Below, in pieces: positions 44,754-53,366 of a stretch of DNA of 64,000 bases. Position 1 is the stretch's first letter, and each line of letters begins with the position of its first letter. The stretch lies in NCBI GenBank assembly GCA_036268295.1, contig DATAUK010000050.1, forward strand, positions 1 to 64,000, in the 5' to 3' direction. Source of the stretch: DATAUK01 sp036268295 (GTDB lineage Bacteria > Actinomycetota > Actinomycetes > JAFAQI01). The position numbers and the translations under genes were made by a program. The notes below the pieces were generated by a model, which saw only the letters and a program-made list of their open reading frames with translations, did not search any database and was not told the DNA's origin.

Positions 44754-45531
44754 GTCGAGCTCCGAGCGCCGCGTTGTCGTGCCGCCGGCTGAGCATGACG
44801 ACGCCGGCGAACCGGCCGGTAACGCCGTCGCGCCGGTAGGAGTAGAACCGTTCGTCGGTCAGCGTGCAGATCCCGGTCTGCACGACCTCACCGACACCGG
44901 CCCGGCGAAGGACCTGCTCGGCGCCGGCCGGGAGGTCGAGCGACGGCGTTCCCGCTGAAGTCGTGGCTGCGCTGCCGGGCACCTGGCGCGCCACCTCCTC
45001 ACGCATCTCGGCCGGAACCTCATAACACCGGCCACAGATGGCCGGGCCGATGACCGCGCGGCAGTTGGTGGCACGTGCGCCATTGGCCGTCATCTCCGCG
45101 AGAGTGGCCTGCAGGACACCGGCCGCCAATCCACGCCGGCCGGCATGCGCCGCGGCCACGACACCTCGCTCGGCATCCGCGAGCAACACCGGCAGGCAGT
45201 CGGCGGCCAGCACGCCGATCGGCGTCTCGGGCACTGCGGTCACCAGCGCGTCGATGCCTGGCGCGCCGTCTCGGCTGATCGGGACTCGCCCGGCCATCGC
45301 CGCGTCGACGGTGAGCACGCCGGTCCCGTGCACCTGCTGCGGGAAGCTGACCGAGCCCGAGCGCAATCGCTCGGCGAGCACGTCACGGTTGGCCATCACA
45401 TTGCTCGCCTGGTCCTCGACGTGCAGGGCGAGGTTGAGCTCGGCCCACGGATCGGTGCTGATCCCGCCGTAGCGGGTGGTGAAGAACCCGACGACGCCGT
45501 CAGGCAACCCGGCGTCGAGCAGCCCGAGCAC
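44746..45531 (-). CDS. pgeF: Laccase-domain peptidoglycan editing factor PgeF (YfiH)
   Basis: A 261-aa YlmD/YfiH-fold protein. Conserved motifs: FPQQVHGTGVLTVD, LAADCLPVLLAD, AAHAGRRGLAAGV and GPAICGRCYEV, carrying the His/Cys metal-site residues. In E. coli it corrects peptide composition of peptidoglycan precursors; purine nucleoside phosphorylase activity is also reported for the family. GTG 45531 is 4 bp after the ftsZ stop. Confidence 0.93.
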   Translation of the reverse strand: MLGLLDAGLPDGVVGFFTTRYGGISTDPWAELNLALHVEDQASNVMANRDVLAERLRSGSVSFPQQVHGTGVLTVDAAMAGRVPISRDGAPGIDALVTAVPETPIGVLAADCLPVLLADAERGVVAAAHAGRRGLAAGVLQATLAEMTANGARATNCRAVIGPAICGRCYEVPAEMREEVARQVPGSAATTSAGTPSLDLPAGAEQVLRRAGVGEVVQTGICTLTDERFYSYRRDGVTGRFAGVVMLSRRHDNAALGARHG

Positions 45532-45535
45532 CGGG

Positions 45536-46717
45536 CTACTTCAGGAAGTCCGGGACATCCAGGTCGTCGGCGTCGTCGAACACGATGGTCCGCCGCGGCG
45601 GCTCGGGCCGACTCGCGGCTCTCGCCGGCACCGGCGTACGCGCTGGCGCCTGCTCCTCCGGAGCGCGCTCCGGCGAGCGGTCGAACTCCAGCGGTGCGTC
45701 GTCGCTGGGCCGCGCCGCGCGCGGCTCGCGGACCTCGGTACGCCGGGGCTCGAAGACCCGGGCACGCGGTGCGCCGCCGTCGAAGCCCGCGGCGATGACG
45801 GTGACCCGGACTTCGTCGCCGAGCGCATCGTCGATGACGGCACCGAAGATGATGTTCGCGTCCGGGTGGGCGGCATCGGCGACCAGCTGTGCCGCCTCGT
45901 GGATCTCGAACAGACCCAGATCGCTACCACCGGACACGTTCATCAGGACGCCGTGGGCGCCCTCGATCGAGGCCTCGAGCAACGGACTCGCGATCGCGCC
46001 TTCCGCGGCGACGATCGCCCGGTCGTCGCCACGCGCGGACCCGATGCCCATCAGCGCCGAGCCGGCACCGGACATCACGGACTTCACGTCGGCGAAGTCG
46101 AGGTTGATCAAGCCGGGAGTGGTGATCAGGTCAGTGATGCCCTGGACACCGGAGAGCAGCACCTGGTCGGCTGAGTGGAACGCGTCAAGAACGCTTACCC
46201 GCTTGTCGCTGATCGAGAGCAACCGGTCGTTCGGAATCACGATCAGCGTGTCGACCTCCTCGCGCAGGGAAGCGATGCCCTCCTCGGCCTGTGAGCTGCG
46301 CCGCTTGCCCTCGAAGGAGAACGGGCGGGTGACAACACCGATGGTGAGCGCGCCGAGCTCGCGGGCGATCCTCGCGACCACCGGGGCACCACCGGTGCCG
46401 GTGCCGCCACCTTCGCCGGCGGTGACAAAGACCATGTCGGCGCCCTTGAGCACCTCTTCGATCTCTTCGGTGTTGTCGTCGGCGGCCTGCCGCCCGATCG
46501 AGGGGTCGGCGCCCGCGCCCAGGCCTCGGGTGAGCTCGCGGCCGATGTCGAGCTTGACGTCGGCGTCGCTCATCAACAGCGCCTGTGCATCGGTGTTCAC
46601 CGCGATGAACTCGACGCCCTTGAGGCCGACCTCGATCATCCGGTTGACGGCGTTGACGCCGCCACCGCCGATGCCGACCACTTTGATCACGGCGAGGTAG
46701 TTCTGTGGTGCTGCCAC
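45536..46717 (-). CDS. ftsZ: Cell division GTPase FtsZ
   Basis: Tubulin-like GTPase forming the Z-ring, 393 aa. The GTP-binding tubulin signature GEGGGTGTGG is at residues 101-110, with IGGGGVNAVNRM near the N-terminus and the T7-loop region LINLDFADVKSVM. The disordered linker is followed by the conserved C-terminal peptide DDLDVPDFLK that binds SepF/FtsW. The start at GTG 46717 (VAAPQNYLAVIKV) has AAGGAAGG about 9 bases before it; upstream in-frame codons belong to the leader. It has its own promoter and a structured leader, and no ftsQ lies ahead. Confidence 0.97.
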   Translation of the reverse strand: MAAPQNYLAVIKVVGIGGGGVNAVNRMIEVGLKGVEFIAVNTDAQALLMSDADVKLDIGRELTRGLGAGADPSIGRQAADDNTEEIEEVLKGADMVFVTAGEGGGTGTGGAPVVARIARELGALTIGVVTRPFSFEGKRRSSQAEEGIASLREEVDTLIVIPNDRLLSISDKRVSVLDAFHSADQVLLSGVQGITDLITTPGLINLDFADVKSVMSGAGSALMGIGSARGDDRAIVAAEGAIASPLLEASIEGAHGVLMNVSGGSDLGLFEIHEAAQLVADAAHPDANIIFGAVIDDALGDEVRVTVIAAGFDGGAPRARVFEPRRTEVREPRAARPSDDAPLEFDRSPERAPEEQAPARTPVPARAASRPEPPRRTIVFDDADDLDVPDFLK

Positions 46718-46753
46718 GAGTAGTGCCTTCCTTCGGTTGTGCTGAGCGGTAAG

Positions 46754-46824
46754 CGCTGGGCAGGCCGCACCGCCGACGACCCGGGGAAGGTGTCGTCGAC
46801 CAGTGCGGCCTGAGCTGCCCAGCG
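46754..46824 (-). promoter_or_regulatory. Long imperfect hairpin in the ftsZ leader
   Basis: Three paired blocks in order: CGCTGGG/CCCAGCG (7 bp), AGGCCGCA/TGCGGCCT (8 bp) and GACGAC/GTCGTC (6 bp), with small internal loops and a loop of about 12 bases. It ends 37 bases before the ftsZ GTG. It has no T-tract. It could set mRNA stability, be a terminator for murC read-through, or control ftsZ translation. Confidence 0.7.
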
Positions 46825-46908
46825 ACCCGTTCAGGCCACCTGCTACAACTCTCACCCTCAACTAGACGGTTGTTGATTGGTCGCGTTGGGTCGCATTGAG
46901 GTGCAGGG

Positions 46909-46938
46909 ACAGTAGTCATTCGCCGTCTGAGAGGTCAA
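46909..46938 (-). promoter_or_regulatory. Candidate ftsZ promoter
   Basis: Minus-strand TTGACC, 18 bases, TACTGT. Transcription would start near 46902 and give a leader of about 185 nt including the hairpin. Confidence 0.5.
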
Positions 46939-47040
46939 GGCGAGTCGAGTGATCCCTGCGTAATGATACAGAGATTCGTTTCGGACAAAGTCTCGACCTC
47001 ACCGTCAACCCTAGCGCTGGTGAGCGTGAAACAGCTCGAT

Positions 47041-48468
47041 TCAGCGAGATGTCGGGAGGGCGAGCAGATCGAGCACCGCGGGGCCGATCATCGTGACGTC
47101 GCCCGCTCCGATCGTGATCACGACGTCGCCCGAACGCGCCAGTCCGGCCACCAGCGAGGGCACCGCGGCCCACGACGGCTCGAATTGCACCTGGCCTGCC
47201 GGCAGCGGCACCCGGGCCGCGATCAGGGCTCCGGTCACGCCCGGCACCGGATCCTCGCGGGCGGCGTACACATCCATGACAACGACCAGATCAGCGGCGC
47301 CGAGCGCCGCGCCGAATGCGTCGGCGAAGGTCGCGGTCCGGCTGTACAGATGCGGTTGGAAGATCGCGATCACCCGGCCGTTGCCGGCAACCCCACGGGC
47401 CGCGGCAAGCGCCGCCGTGCTCACCTCGGTCGGGTGGTGCGCGTAGTCGTCATAGACCCGCACTCCCCCGGCCACGCCTTTGAGCTCGAACCGTCGCCGG
47501 ACCCCGGCGAAGCCGGCGAGCCCCTTCGCCATGTCACCGAAAGGCAGCCCGAGCGCGAGGCCGAGCCCTAGTGCGCCGGCCGCGTTGACGGCGTTGTAGG
47601 CGCCCGGCACTGCCAGCTCCACGCGGCCCAACCGCCGGCCTTCGGCGACCAAGTCGAACGAGGACCGGCCACCGGCCAGAACGAGTGAGTCGACCCGCAC
47701 GTCCGCGCTGTCGGACCGGCCGAACGTCCGGACCCGCAACCCGCGCTCACGGGCGGCGGAGACAAGACTGCTTGACCCGGGATCGTCGGCGCCGAGCAGC
47801 ACGACACCGCCGGGATCGATCCGGGCCACGAAGGCCGCGAACGCCTCGCCGACCGCGGCCGGGTCGCCGTAGTTGTCCAGATGGTCGGGCTCGACGTTGG
47901 TGATGACGGCGCCCTGGGGCGAGAGCAACAGGAACGAGCGGTCGCTCTCGTCCGCCTCGGCGACGAAGAACTCGCCGGTGCCGTGATGGGCGTTCGAGCC
48001 AGGCTCGTTGAGGTCGCCGCCGATCGCATAGCTCGGGTCGCGGCCGCAGGCGTGCATCGCGACGGTGAGCATCGAGGTCGTGGTGGTCTTGCCGTGCGTG
48101 CCGGCGACCGCCAGCCCGATCCGGCCAGCCATGACGGACGCCAGCGCCGCAGCCCGTGGCAGCACCCGGCGCCCGAGCGAACGAGCCGCCTCGAGCTCGG
48201 CATTGGTCGGGCGGATCGCACTCGAGACGATTAGCGTGTCTATCGCCTCGATGTGCGCCGGATCGTGCCCGATCTGCACAACGGCGCCCAGCGCGCGCAG
48301 CGGGGCGAGCACGGTCGACTCCTTTGCGTCGCAGCCGCTCACCGACACCCCTCGGGCCAGCAGGATCCGGGCGATCCCGCTCATCCCGGCGCCGCCGACG
48401 CCCATCAGGTGGACCCGCCCGAGCCGGTCGGCCGCCGGGATCTCCCCGACGGTCTCGACCAGGCTCAT
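47041..48468 (-). CDS. murC: UDP-N-acetylmuramate--L-alanine ligase
   Basis: First amino-acid ligase of peptidoglycan synthesis, 475 aa. Mur ligase motifs: HLMGVGGAGMSGIARIL at the N-terminus, ATP site AGTHGKTTTTSM, EADESDRSFL, and DDYAHHPTEV in the C-terminal domain. ATG 48468 overlaps the murG stop as ATGA. It is followed by ftsZ after 323 bp, with no ftsQ. Confidence 0.97.
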   Translation of the reverse strand: MSLVETVGEIPAADRLGRVHLMGVGGAGMSGIARILLARGVSVSGCDAKESTVLAPLRALGAVVQIGHDPAHIEAIDTLIVSSAIRPTNAELEAARSLGRRVLPRAAALASVMAGRIGLAVAGTHGKTTTTSMLTVAMHACGRDPSYAIGGDLNEPGSNAHHGTGEFFVAEADESDRSFLLLSPQGAVITNVEPDHLDNYGDPAAVGEAFAAFVARIDPGGVVLLGADDPGSSSLVSAARERGLRVRTFGRSDSADVRVDSLVLAGGRSSFDLVAEGRRLGRVELAVPGAYNAVNAAGALGLGLALGLPFGDMAKGLAGFAGVRRRFELKGVAGGVRVYDDYAHHPTEVSTAALAAARGVAGNGRVIAIFQPHLYSRTATFADAFGAALGAADLVVVMDVYAAREDPVPGVTGALIAARVPLPAGQVQFEPSWAAVPSLVAGLARSGDVVITIGAGDVTMIGPAVLDLLALPTSR

Positions 48469-49544
48469 CGGCCGGCCGCCGATCGAACCATCGAGGCAAG
48501 CTCACGATCGGCGTCGAGCCGGCCGAAGCGGGCCGCGGCAGTGCCCATCTGCTCGCAGCGTGGCGGGTCAGTCAGCAGAGCGAGCAGGTTGGCCCGCAGC
48601 CAGGCGGAGGTGAAGGCCGCGTCGTCGACCAGCAGCGCGCCGCCGGCGGCTGCCACCGGCTCTGCGTTGAGCCGCTGCTCGCCGTTGCCGATCGGCAGCG
48701 GGACGAACACCGCCGGCAGCCCGAGCGCGGTGATCTCGCTCACCGTGTTGGCGCCGGCACGCCCGATGACCAGGTCAGCGGCGGCGTAGGCCTGCTCCAT
48801 CCGGTCGACGTACTCCACTACGACGTACGCCGGCTGACCGGGCGCCCGCTCGGGCCGGAAGTTCTTGCCGGCACCGCAGATGTGGAGCACCTGCACCCCG
48901 AGGTCGCCAAGATCGTCGGCGATCTGGGGCACCACGTCGTTCAGCCGCTGGGCGCCGAGCGACCCGCCGAAGACCAGCAGCGTCCGGCGCTCCGGTACGA
49001 GACCGAACGACAGTCGCGCCGATACCCGACGCGCGCCTCGGTCCAGGCCGCTGATCTCCTTGCGCAGCGGCAGGCCGGTGCGCCGGGCGTGGCGCAGCGC
49101 GGTGCCGGGGAAGCTCACCGCGACCGATTGGGTCAGCCGGGCGCCGAGCCGGTTGGCAAAACCGGGGCGACTGTTCTGCTCGTGAACGACAATCGGGACC
49201 CCGGCACCACGCGCGGCGAGATACGCCGGCGCCGCGACGTAGCCGCCGAAGCCCACGACGACGTCCGCACCGACCCGGTCGATCGCGGCCCGGGCGGCGC
49301 GAACCGCGCGTCGCAGGTCGGCAGGCATCCGCAACGCGGTCAGCGACGGCCGGCGCGGCAGCGGCACCCGCGGGATCTCGTAGAGCTGGTAGCCGCGCGC
49401 CGGCACCAGCCGTGACTCGATCCCGCTCAGCGTGCCGAGCGCGAGAACCTCGGTGGTCGGGTCATCGGCAACCAGCCGATCAGCCAGCGCCAGCAGCGGG
49501 GAGACATGGCCCGCGCTCCCACCCCCGGCGAGCAACACGTTCAT
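48465..49544 (-). CDS. murG: UDP-N-acetylglucosamine:lipid I transferase
   Basis: Peripheral GT28 glycosyltransferase making lipid II. It has 359 aa. The N-terminal G-loop is MNVLLAGGGSAGHVSPLLALA; VVGFGGYVAAPAYLAARG and the UDP-GlcNAc site GRAGANTVSEITALGLPAVFVPLPIGNGEQRLNA follow. The start at ATG 49544 has AGGG about 9 bases upstream; a GTG three codons earlier lacks a properly spaced site. The gap of 113 bp to ftsW is the largest inside the core dcw run. Confidence 0.96.
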   Translation of the reverse strand: MNVLLAGGGSAGHVSPLLALADRLVADDPTTEVLALGTLSGIESRLVPARGYQLYEIPRVPLPRRPSLTALRMPADLRRAVRAARAAIDRVGADVVVGFGGYVAAPAYLAARGAGVPIVVHEQNSRPGFANRLGARLTQSVAVSFPGTALRHARRTGLPLRKEISGLDRGARRVSARLSFGLVPERRTLLVFGGSLGAQRLNDVVPQIADDLGDLGVQVLHICGAGKNFRPERAPGQPAYVVVEYVDRMEQAYAAADLVIGRAGANTVSEITALGLPAVFVPLPIGNGEQRLNAEPVAAAGGALLVDDAAFTSAWLRANLLALLTDPPRCEQMGTAAARFGRLDADRELASMVRSAAGR

Positions 49545-49657
49545 GACCGACACCCTGTCACCCGAGCCCCACAGATCTTCAGGCCGACGACCAGTTTTAC
49601 GGCGTGTCGGCGCCGAACCGCCAATCAGGCCGACGATCACTCGCGGACCGGTCGGTA

Positions 49658-50941
49658 CTAGCGAGTCCAGGCCAGGCGGGGCAGCCAGCGACCGCGGGCC
49701 GCCTTGCGGGCCGCGAGCGCCCTGGCTGTCGCCGGCTCGCGGCGCGCGAACGAGATCAGCATCCCGATCCCGAACATAGTGGGAACCAGCGCCGACCCAC
49801 CGAAGGACACCAGCGGTAACGGGATCCCGGTGATCGGCAGCAGCCCGACGACCGCGCCCATGTTGACCAGCGCCTGGCCGAGCAGCCAGGCGGTGACGCC
49901 GGCGGCCGCGAGCTGGCTGAACCGGTCGGGGCAGCGTTGGGCGATCCGGATCCCGGCGTACCCGAGCAGCGCGAACAGTCCGAGGACGAGCAGTGTGCCG
50001 AGCAGCCCGAGCTCCTCGCCGATGATCGCGAAGATGTAGTCGGTGTACTGGTTGGGCAGGTAGCCGAACTTCTCCCGGCTGGCCCCGAGGCCGAGCCCGA
50101 ACCAGCCGCCGGAGGACAGTGCGTAGAGCCCCTGACAGGCCTGATAGCCGATGTTCTGGGCGTGCCCGGTCGCGCAGGGGTTGCGGAAGCCGGTGATCCG
50201 CTGCAGCCGGTAGGGCTCGGTGACGGCGAGCCCGCCGAGCGCGACCCCGAGCGCGACTCCGATCTTGGCGAACACGCCGAGCTGGGCGCCCGCGGTGAAC
50301 AGCAGCGCCAGCATCACCACGATCAGCACGATCGTCGTGCCCATGTCCGGCTGGGCCATCACCAGCAGCCCCATCGCGAGCGCGATCGGCACCAGCGGTA
50401 CCAGCAGATGGCGGGTCTCGTCGAGCCGCTTCTCCTTGCGGGCCAACAGATCCGCGCCCCAGAGCACAAGTGCGAGCTTCGCCGGCTCGGAGGGCTGGAT
50501 CTGCAGGCCGCCCGGTAGCGCGATCCAGCGGGTCGCCCCGGAGACGTTCTGGCCGATCCCCGGCACCAGCACCGCCACCAGCAACGCAAAGGACAGCAGC
50601 AGCAGCGGGTAGCCGAGCATGCGGTAGGCGCGGACCGGCAGCCTGGCGCCGATCCACAGCGCCGGCAGACCGATGGTCATCCACACGCCCTGCCGCTCGG
50701 CAATCGTGAACGACGAGCCCGACGAGGTGTATGACGTCACGCTGGAGGCCGACAGCACCATGATCAGCCCGAGCGCGAGCAGCAGCGCGGCGGTCCCGAT
50801 CACGATGTAGTAGGACGCCAGCGGCCGGTCCAGCAAGGCGAGCAGCGCCGGGCGAGTCGACTGCCGGGGCCGGGCCAGCCGGGTAACGCTGGCAGTACGC
50901 GCGTTGCCGGTGCGGCTCGCGCTTGTGGTCGGCGAGCTCAT
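49658..50941 (-). CDS. ftsW: Peptidoglycan glycosyltransferase FtsW
   Basis: SEDS-family polymerase of septal glycan, 427 aa with ten helices. Motifs: LPGGLQIQPSEPAKLALVLWGADLLARKEK, AQPDMGTTIVL, YTDYIFAIIGEELGLLGTLLVL, and GIPLPLVSFGGSALVPTM. The N-terminal 40 residues are cytoplasmic and basic. ATG 50941 overlaps the murD stop. It works with the transpeptidase FtsI encoded upstream in the cluster. Confidence 0.96.
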   Translation of the reverse strand: MSSPTTSASRTGNARTASVTRLARPRQSTRPALLALLDRPLASYYIVIGTAALLLALGLIMVLSASSVTSYTSSGSSFTIAERQGVWMTIGLPALWIGARLPVRAYRMLGYPLLLLSFALLVAVLVPGIGQNVSGATRWIALPGGLQIQPSEPAKLALVLWGADLLARKEKRLDETRHLLVPLVPIALAMGLLVMAQPDMGTTIVLIVVMLALLFTAGAQLGVFAKIGVALGVALGGLAVTEPYRLQRITGFRNPCATGHAQNIGYQACQGLYALSSGGWFGLGLGASREKFGYLPNQYTDYIFAIIGEELGLLGTLLVLGLFALLGYAGIRIAQRCPDRFSQLAAAGVTAWLLGQALVNMGAVVGLLPITGIPLPLVSFGGSALVPTMFGIGMLISFARREPATARALAARKAARGRWLPRLAWTR

Positions 50942-52311
50942 CGGTCGCGGGCGGCTGTTGCTCGCTCGGCAGCGGCGACGAACCGGTCGCCACGCTCGGC
51001 GTAATCCCGGAACATGTCCATGCTGGCCGCTGCCGGCGCCAGCAGGACGGTGTCGCCCGGCTGCGCGAGCCTGGCGGCCGCCGCTACTGCCTCATCCATC
51101 CCATTAGTGTCATGCGTATCGATCGTCACAACCGGCACATCCGTCGCGTGTCGCGCCAGCGCCGCGGCAATGTGGGCCTGATCCCGCCCGATCAACACCA
51201 CTGCGCGCAGCCGAGCGGCGACGGTCGCGACCAGGTCGTCGACCGCCGCGCCCTTGAGGAGGCCACCGGCGATCCAGACCACCGAGTCGTAGGCCGCCAG
51301 GCTCGCGGCGGCTGCGTGCGGGTTGGTCGCCTTCGAGTCGTTCACCCAGACGACTCCCCCGCCGGTCGCGACGACCTCGTTGCGGTGACGTCCCGGTGCG
51401 TAGGCGGCGAGACCGGCGCGGATCGCCGCCGGCGAGGCGCCCTGCTGACTGGCGAGGGCGCTCGCGGCCAGCGCGTTCGAGACGTTGTGTGACCCTGGCA
51501 ACGGCAGGCCAGCCAGATCGGCGAGCGGCACACCGTCACCTTCGACGAGGGCTCCATCGCGCACGCCGAACTCGCCGCGGCCGGGCTCGCCGACGGTGAA
51601 TCCGATCCGGCGACTCGACGCAACGCTTGCCGCGATCGAACCGGCGTCGTCGAGGTTGACGATCGCGACCGCGTCGCCCCGCAGGATCTTCGCCTTGTCC
51701 TCGGCGTACGCCGCGAACGAGCCATGCCAGTCGGTGTGGTCGTCGGCGACGTTGAGCACGCTCGCCGCTGCGCACCGCAGGGTCGAGGACCAGTGCAGCT
51801 GGAAGCTTGACAGCTCGACGGCAAGCACGTCGTAGCCCGGCTGCGCCTGTACGACGTCGATCAACGGGACGCCGACGTTGCCGGCAGCGACCGTCCGCAG
51901 GCCGGCGGCTGTCAGGATCGACGCGAGCAGCCCCACCGTCGTCGTCTTGCCGTTGGTACCGGTGACGCCGAGCCAGTCCGGCGCACCGGGCGGCCGCAGC
52001 CGCCAGGCCAGCTCAGGCTCACCGATGACCTCGATCCCGGCATCGGACGCAGCAGCCAGGACCGGCTGATCCGGCCGCCAGCCGGGCGAGGTGACGACCA
52101 GCTCGACGTCGAGATCCGGCGTCGGCTCGCCGAGGCGGACCTCGGCGCCGCCGGCCCGCAGTTCGGCGGCCTGCTGTTGCAGCCGGTCCTCGGTTCGGTC
52201 GTCGACGACCATCACCCGGGCGCCTCGCTCGAGCAGCGCGCGGGCGACCGAGCGGCCGGACAGGCCGAGCCCGGCGACGAGGACGCGACGCCCGTCGTAA
52301 GCCTCGGTCAC
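50938..52311 (-). CDS. murD: UDP-N-acetylmuramoyl-L-alanine--D-glutamate ligase
   Basis: Adds D-glutamate, 457 aa. Rossmann start RRVLVAGLGLSGRSVARALLERGARVMVVDDR, ATP site GVTGTNGKTTTVGLL, AVELSSFQL, NVADDHTDWHGS and VWVNDSKATNPHAA in the C-terminal domain. GTG 52311 overlaps the mraY stop as GTGA; the long in-frame extension upstream is inside mraY. Confidence 0.96.
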   Translation of the reverse strand: MTEAYDGRRVLVAGLGLSGRSVARALLERGARVMVVDDRTEDRLQQQAAELRAGGAEVRLGEPTPDLDVELVVTSPGWRPDQPVLAAASDAGIEVIGEPELAWRLRPPGAPDWLGVTGTNGKTTTVGLLASILTAAGLRTVAAGNVGVPLIDVVQAQPGYDVLAVELSSFQLHWSSTLRCAAASVLNVADDHTDWHGSFAAYAEDKAKILRGDAVAIVNLDDAGSIAASVASSRRIGFTVGEPGRGEFGVRDGALVEGDGVPLADLAGLPLPGSHNVSNALAASALASQQGASPAAIRAGLAAYAPGRHRNEVVATGGGVVWVNDSKATNPHAAAASLAAYDSVVWIAGGLLKGAAVDDLVATVAARLRAVVLIGRDQAHIAAALARHATDVPVVTIDTHDTNGMDEAVAAAARLAQPGDTVLLAPAAASMDMFRDYAERGDRFVAAAERATAARDR

Positions 52312-53366
52312 GACGTCGAGAGGAATGCCGCGTAGAACACGCCCAGTCCGAATGCGACGGCCAGCCCGGCGATGATCCAGAACCGGACGATGACGGTGTT
52401 CTCGTTCCAGCCAGCCAGCTCGAAATGGTGATGGAACGGCGCCATGTTGAACAATCGGCGGTGCAGCCAGCGGAACCCGGCAACCTGGATGATCACCGAG
52501 AGCGTCTCGATCACGAACAATCCGCCCAGCACGATCAGGAGCAGTTCGGTCCTGGTCGTGATCGCGATCCCGGCGAACAACCCGCCGAGCGCCAGCGATC
52601 CGGTGTCGCCCATGAAGATCCCGGCGGGCGGCGCGTTCCACCACAGGAAACCGAAACAGGCGCCCATCGCCGCCGCGGCGATAATCGTCAGATCGAGCGG
52701 GTCGCGGACTGCATAGCAGTTGTGGATCGGATTGGTCACGCAGTTGTTGCGGAACTGCCAGTACGCGATGATCACGTACGCGCCGAACACCATGCACGAG
52801 GTGCCGGTCGCCAGCCCGTCGAGACCATCGGTGAGGTTCACCCCGTTCGAGGTCGCGGTGACCATGAGGTAGGCCCACACCACGAACCCGATTGCGCCGA
52901 AGTCGAGCGCGTAGTCGCGGGTGAAGGACAGGTGGGACGATGCCGGCGCCAACCCATGGACGTTGACGAAGTGGGTCGCAAGCACCCCGAAGACGATCGC
53001 GACGGCAGCCTGCCCGGCAAACTTCGCGGTCTTGGTCAGGCCGAGGCTGCGCTGCTTGCGGATCTTGATGAAGTCATCGATGAAGCCGACGAAGCCCAAG
53101 CCGGTCATGAGAAACAGCACCAGCAGACCGGACGCGGTCACGCCGCGCAGGAAGACCAGGTGGGCCACCAGATAGCCGAGCAGGATCGCCGCGATGATCA
53201 CGGTGCCACCCATCGTCGGCGTCCCCCGCTTGGTGTGATGCGTGGTCGGGCCGTCGTCACGGATCAGCTGGCCGTAGCCCTTGAGCCGGAAGCCCTTGAT
53301 CGCAAATGGCGTGCCGACCAGCGACACGATCAGTGCCACCAGCGCAGCAACGAGGACGTTTCTCAC
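52308..53366 (-). CDS. mraY: Phospho-N-acetylmuramoyl-pentapeptide transferase
   Basis: Polytopic enzyme (352 aa, ten helices) making lipid I from UDP-MurNAc-pentapeptide and undecaprenyl phosphate. Motifs: GTPTMGGTVIIAAIL, GFIDDFIKIRKQRSLGLTKTAKF with the Asp pair, NLTDGLDGLATG and MGDTGSLALGGLFAGIAI; the HHHFE loop appears as APFHHHFELAGWNE. GTG 53366 overlaps the murF stop. Confidence 0.97.
   Translation of the reverse strand: MRNVLVAALVALIVSLVGTPFAIKGFRLKGYGQLIRDDGPTTHHTKRGTPTMGGTVIIAAILLGYLVAHLVFLRGVTASGLLVLFLMTGLGFVGFIDDFIKIRKQRSLGLTKTAKFAGQAAVAIVFGVLATHFVNVHGLAPASSHLSFTRDYALDFGAIGFVVWAYLMVTATSNGVNLTDGLDGLATGTSCMVFGAYVIIAYWQFRNNCVTNPIHNCYAVRDPLDLTIIAAAAMGACFGFLWWNAPPAGIFMGDTGSLALGGLFAGIAITTRTELLLIVLGGLFVIETLSVIIQVAGFRWLHRRLFNMAPFHHHFELAGWNENTVIVRFWIIAGLAVAFGLGVFYAAFLSTS

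Larger units (their letters stand above)
46718..47040 (-). other. murC-ftsZ intergenic region (place where ftsQ is usual)
   Basis: 323 bp without a gene. The only open frame here (46916-47173) overlaps murC and shows no protein-like content. The region holds a promoter-like sequence (46909-46938), an imperfect hairpin (46754-46824) and the ftsZ ribosome-binding site. A full ftsQ would need about 700-900 bp. Confidence 0.85.

Noticed and set aside
48465..50993. murG read as an 842-aa protein, and likewise murD (646 aa), hisC (613 aa), rluD (606 aa) and trpA (448 aa)
   Set aside because: The extra N-terminal parts overlap neighbouring genes on the same strand and are low-complexity; conserved starts exist at the 4-base overlaps or ribosome-binding sites given.
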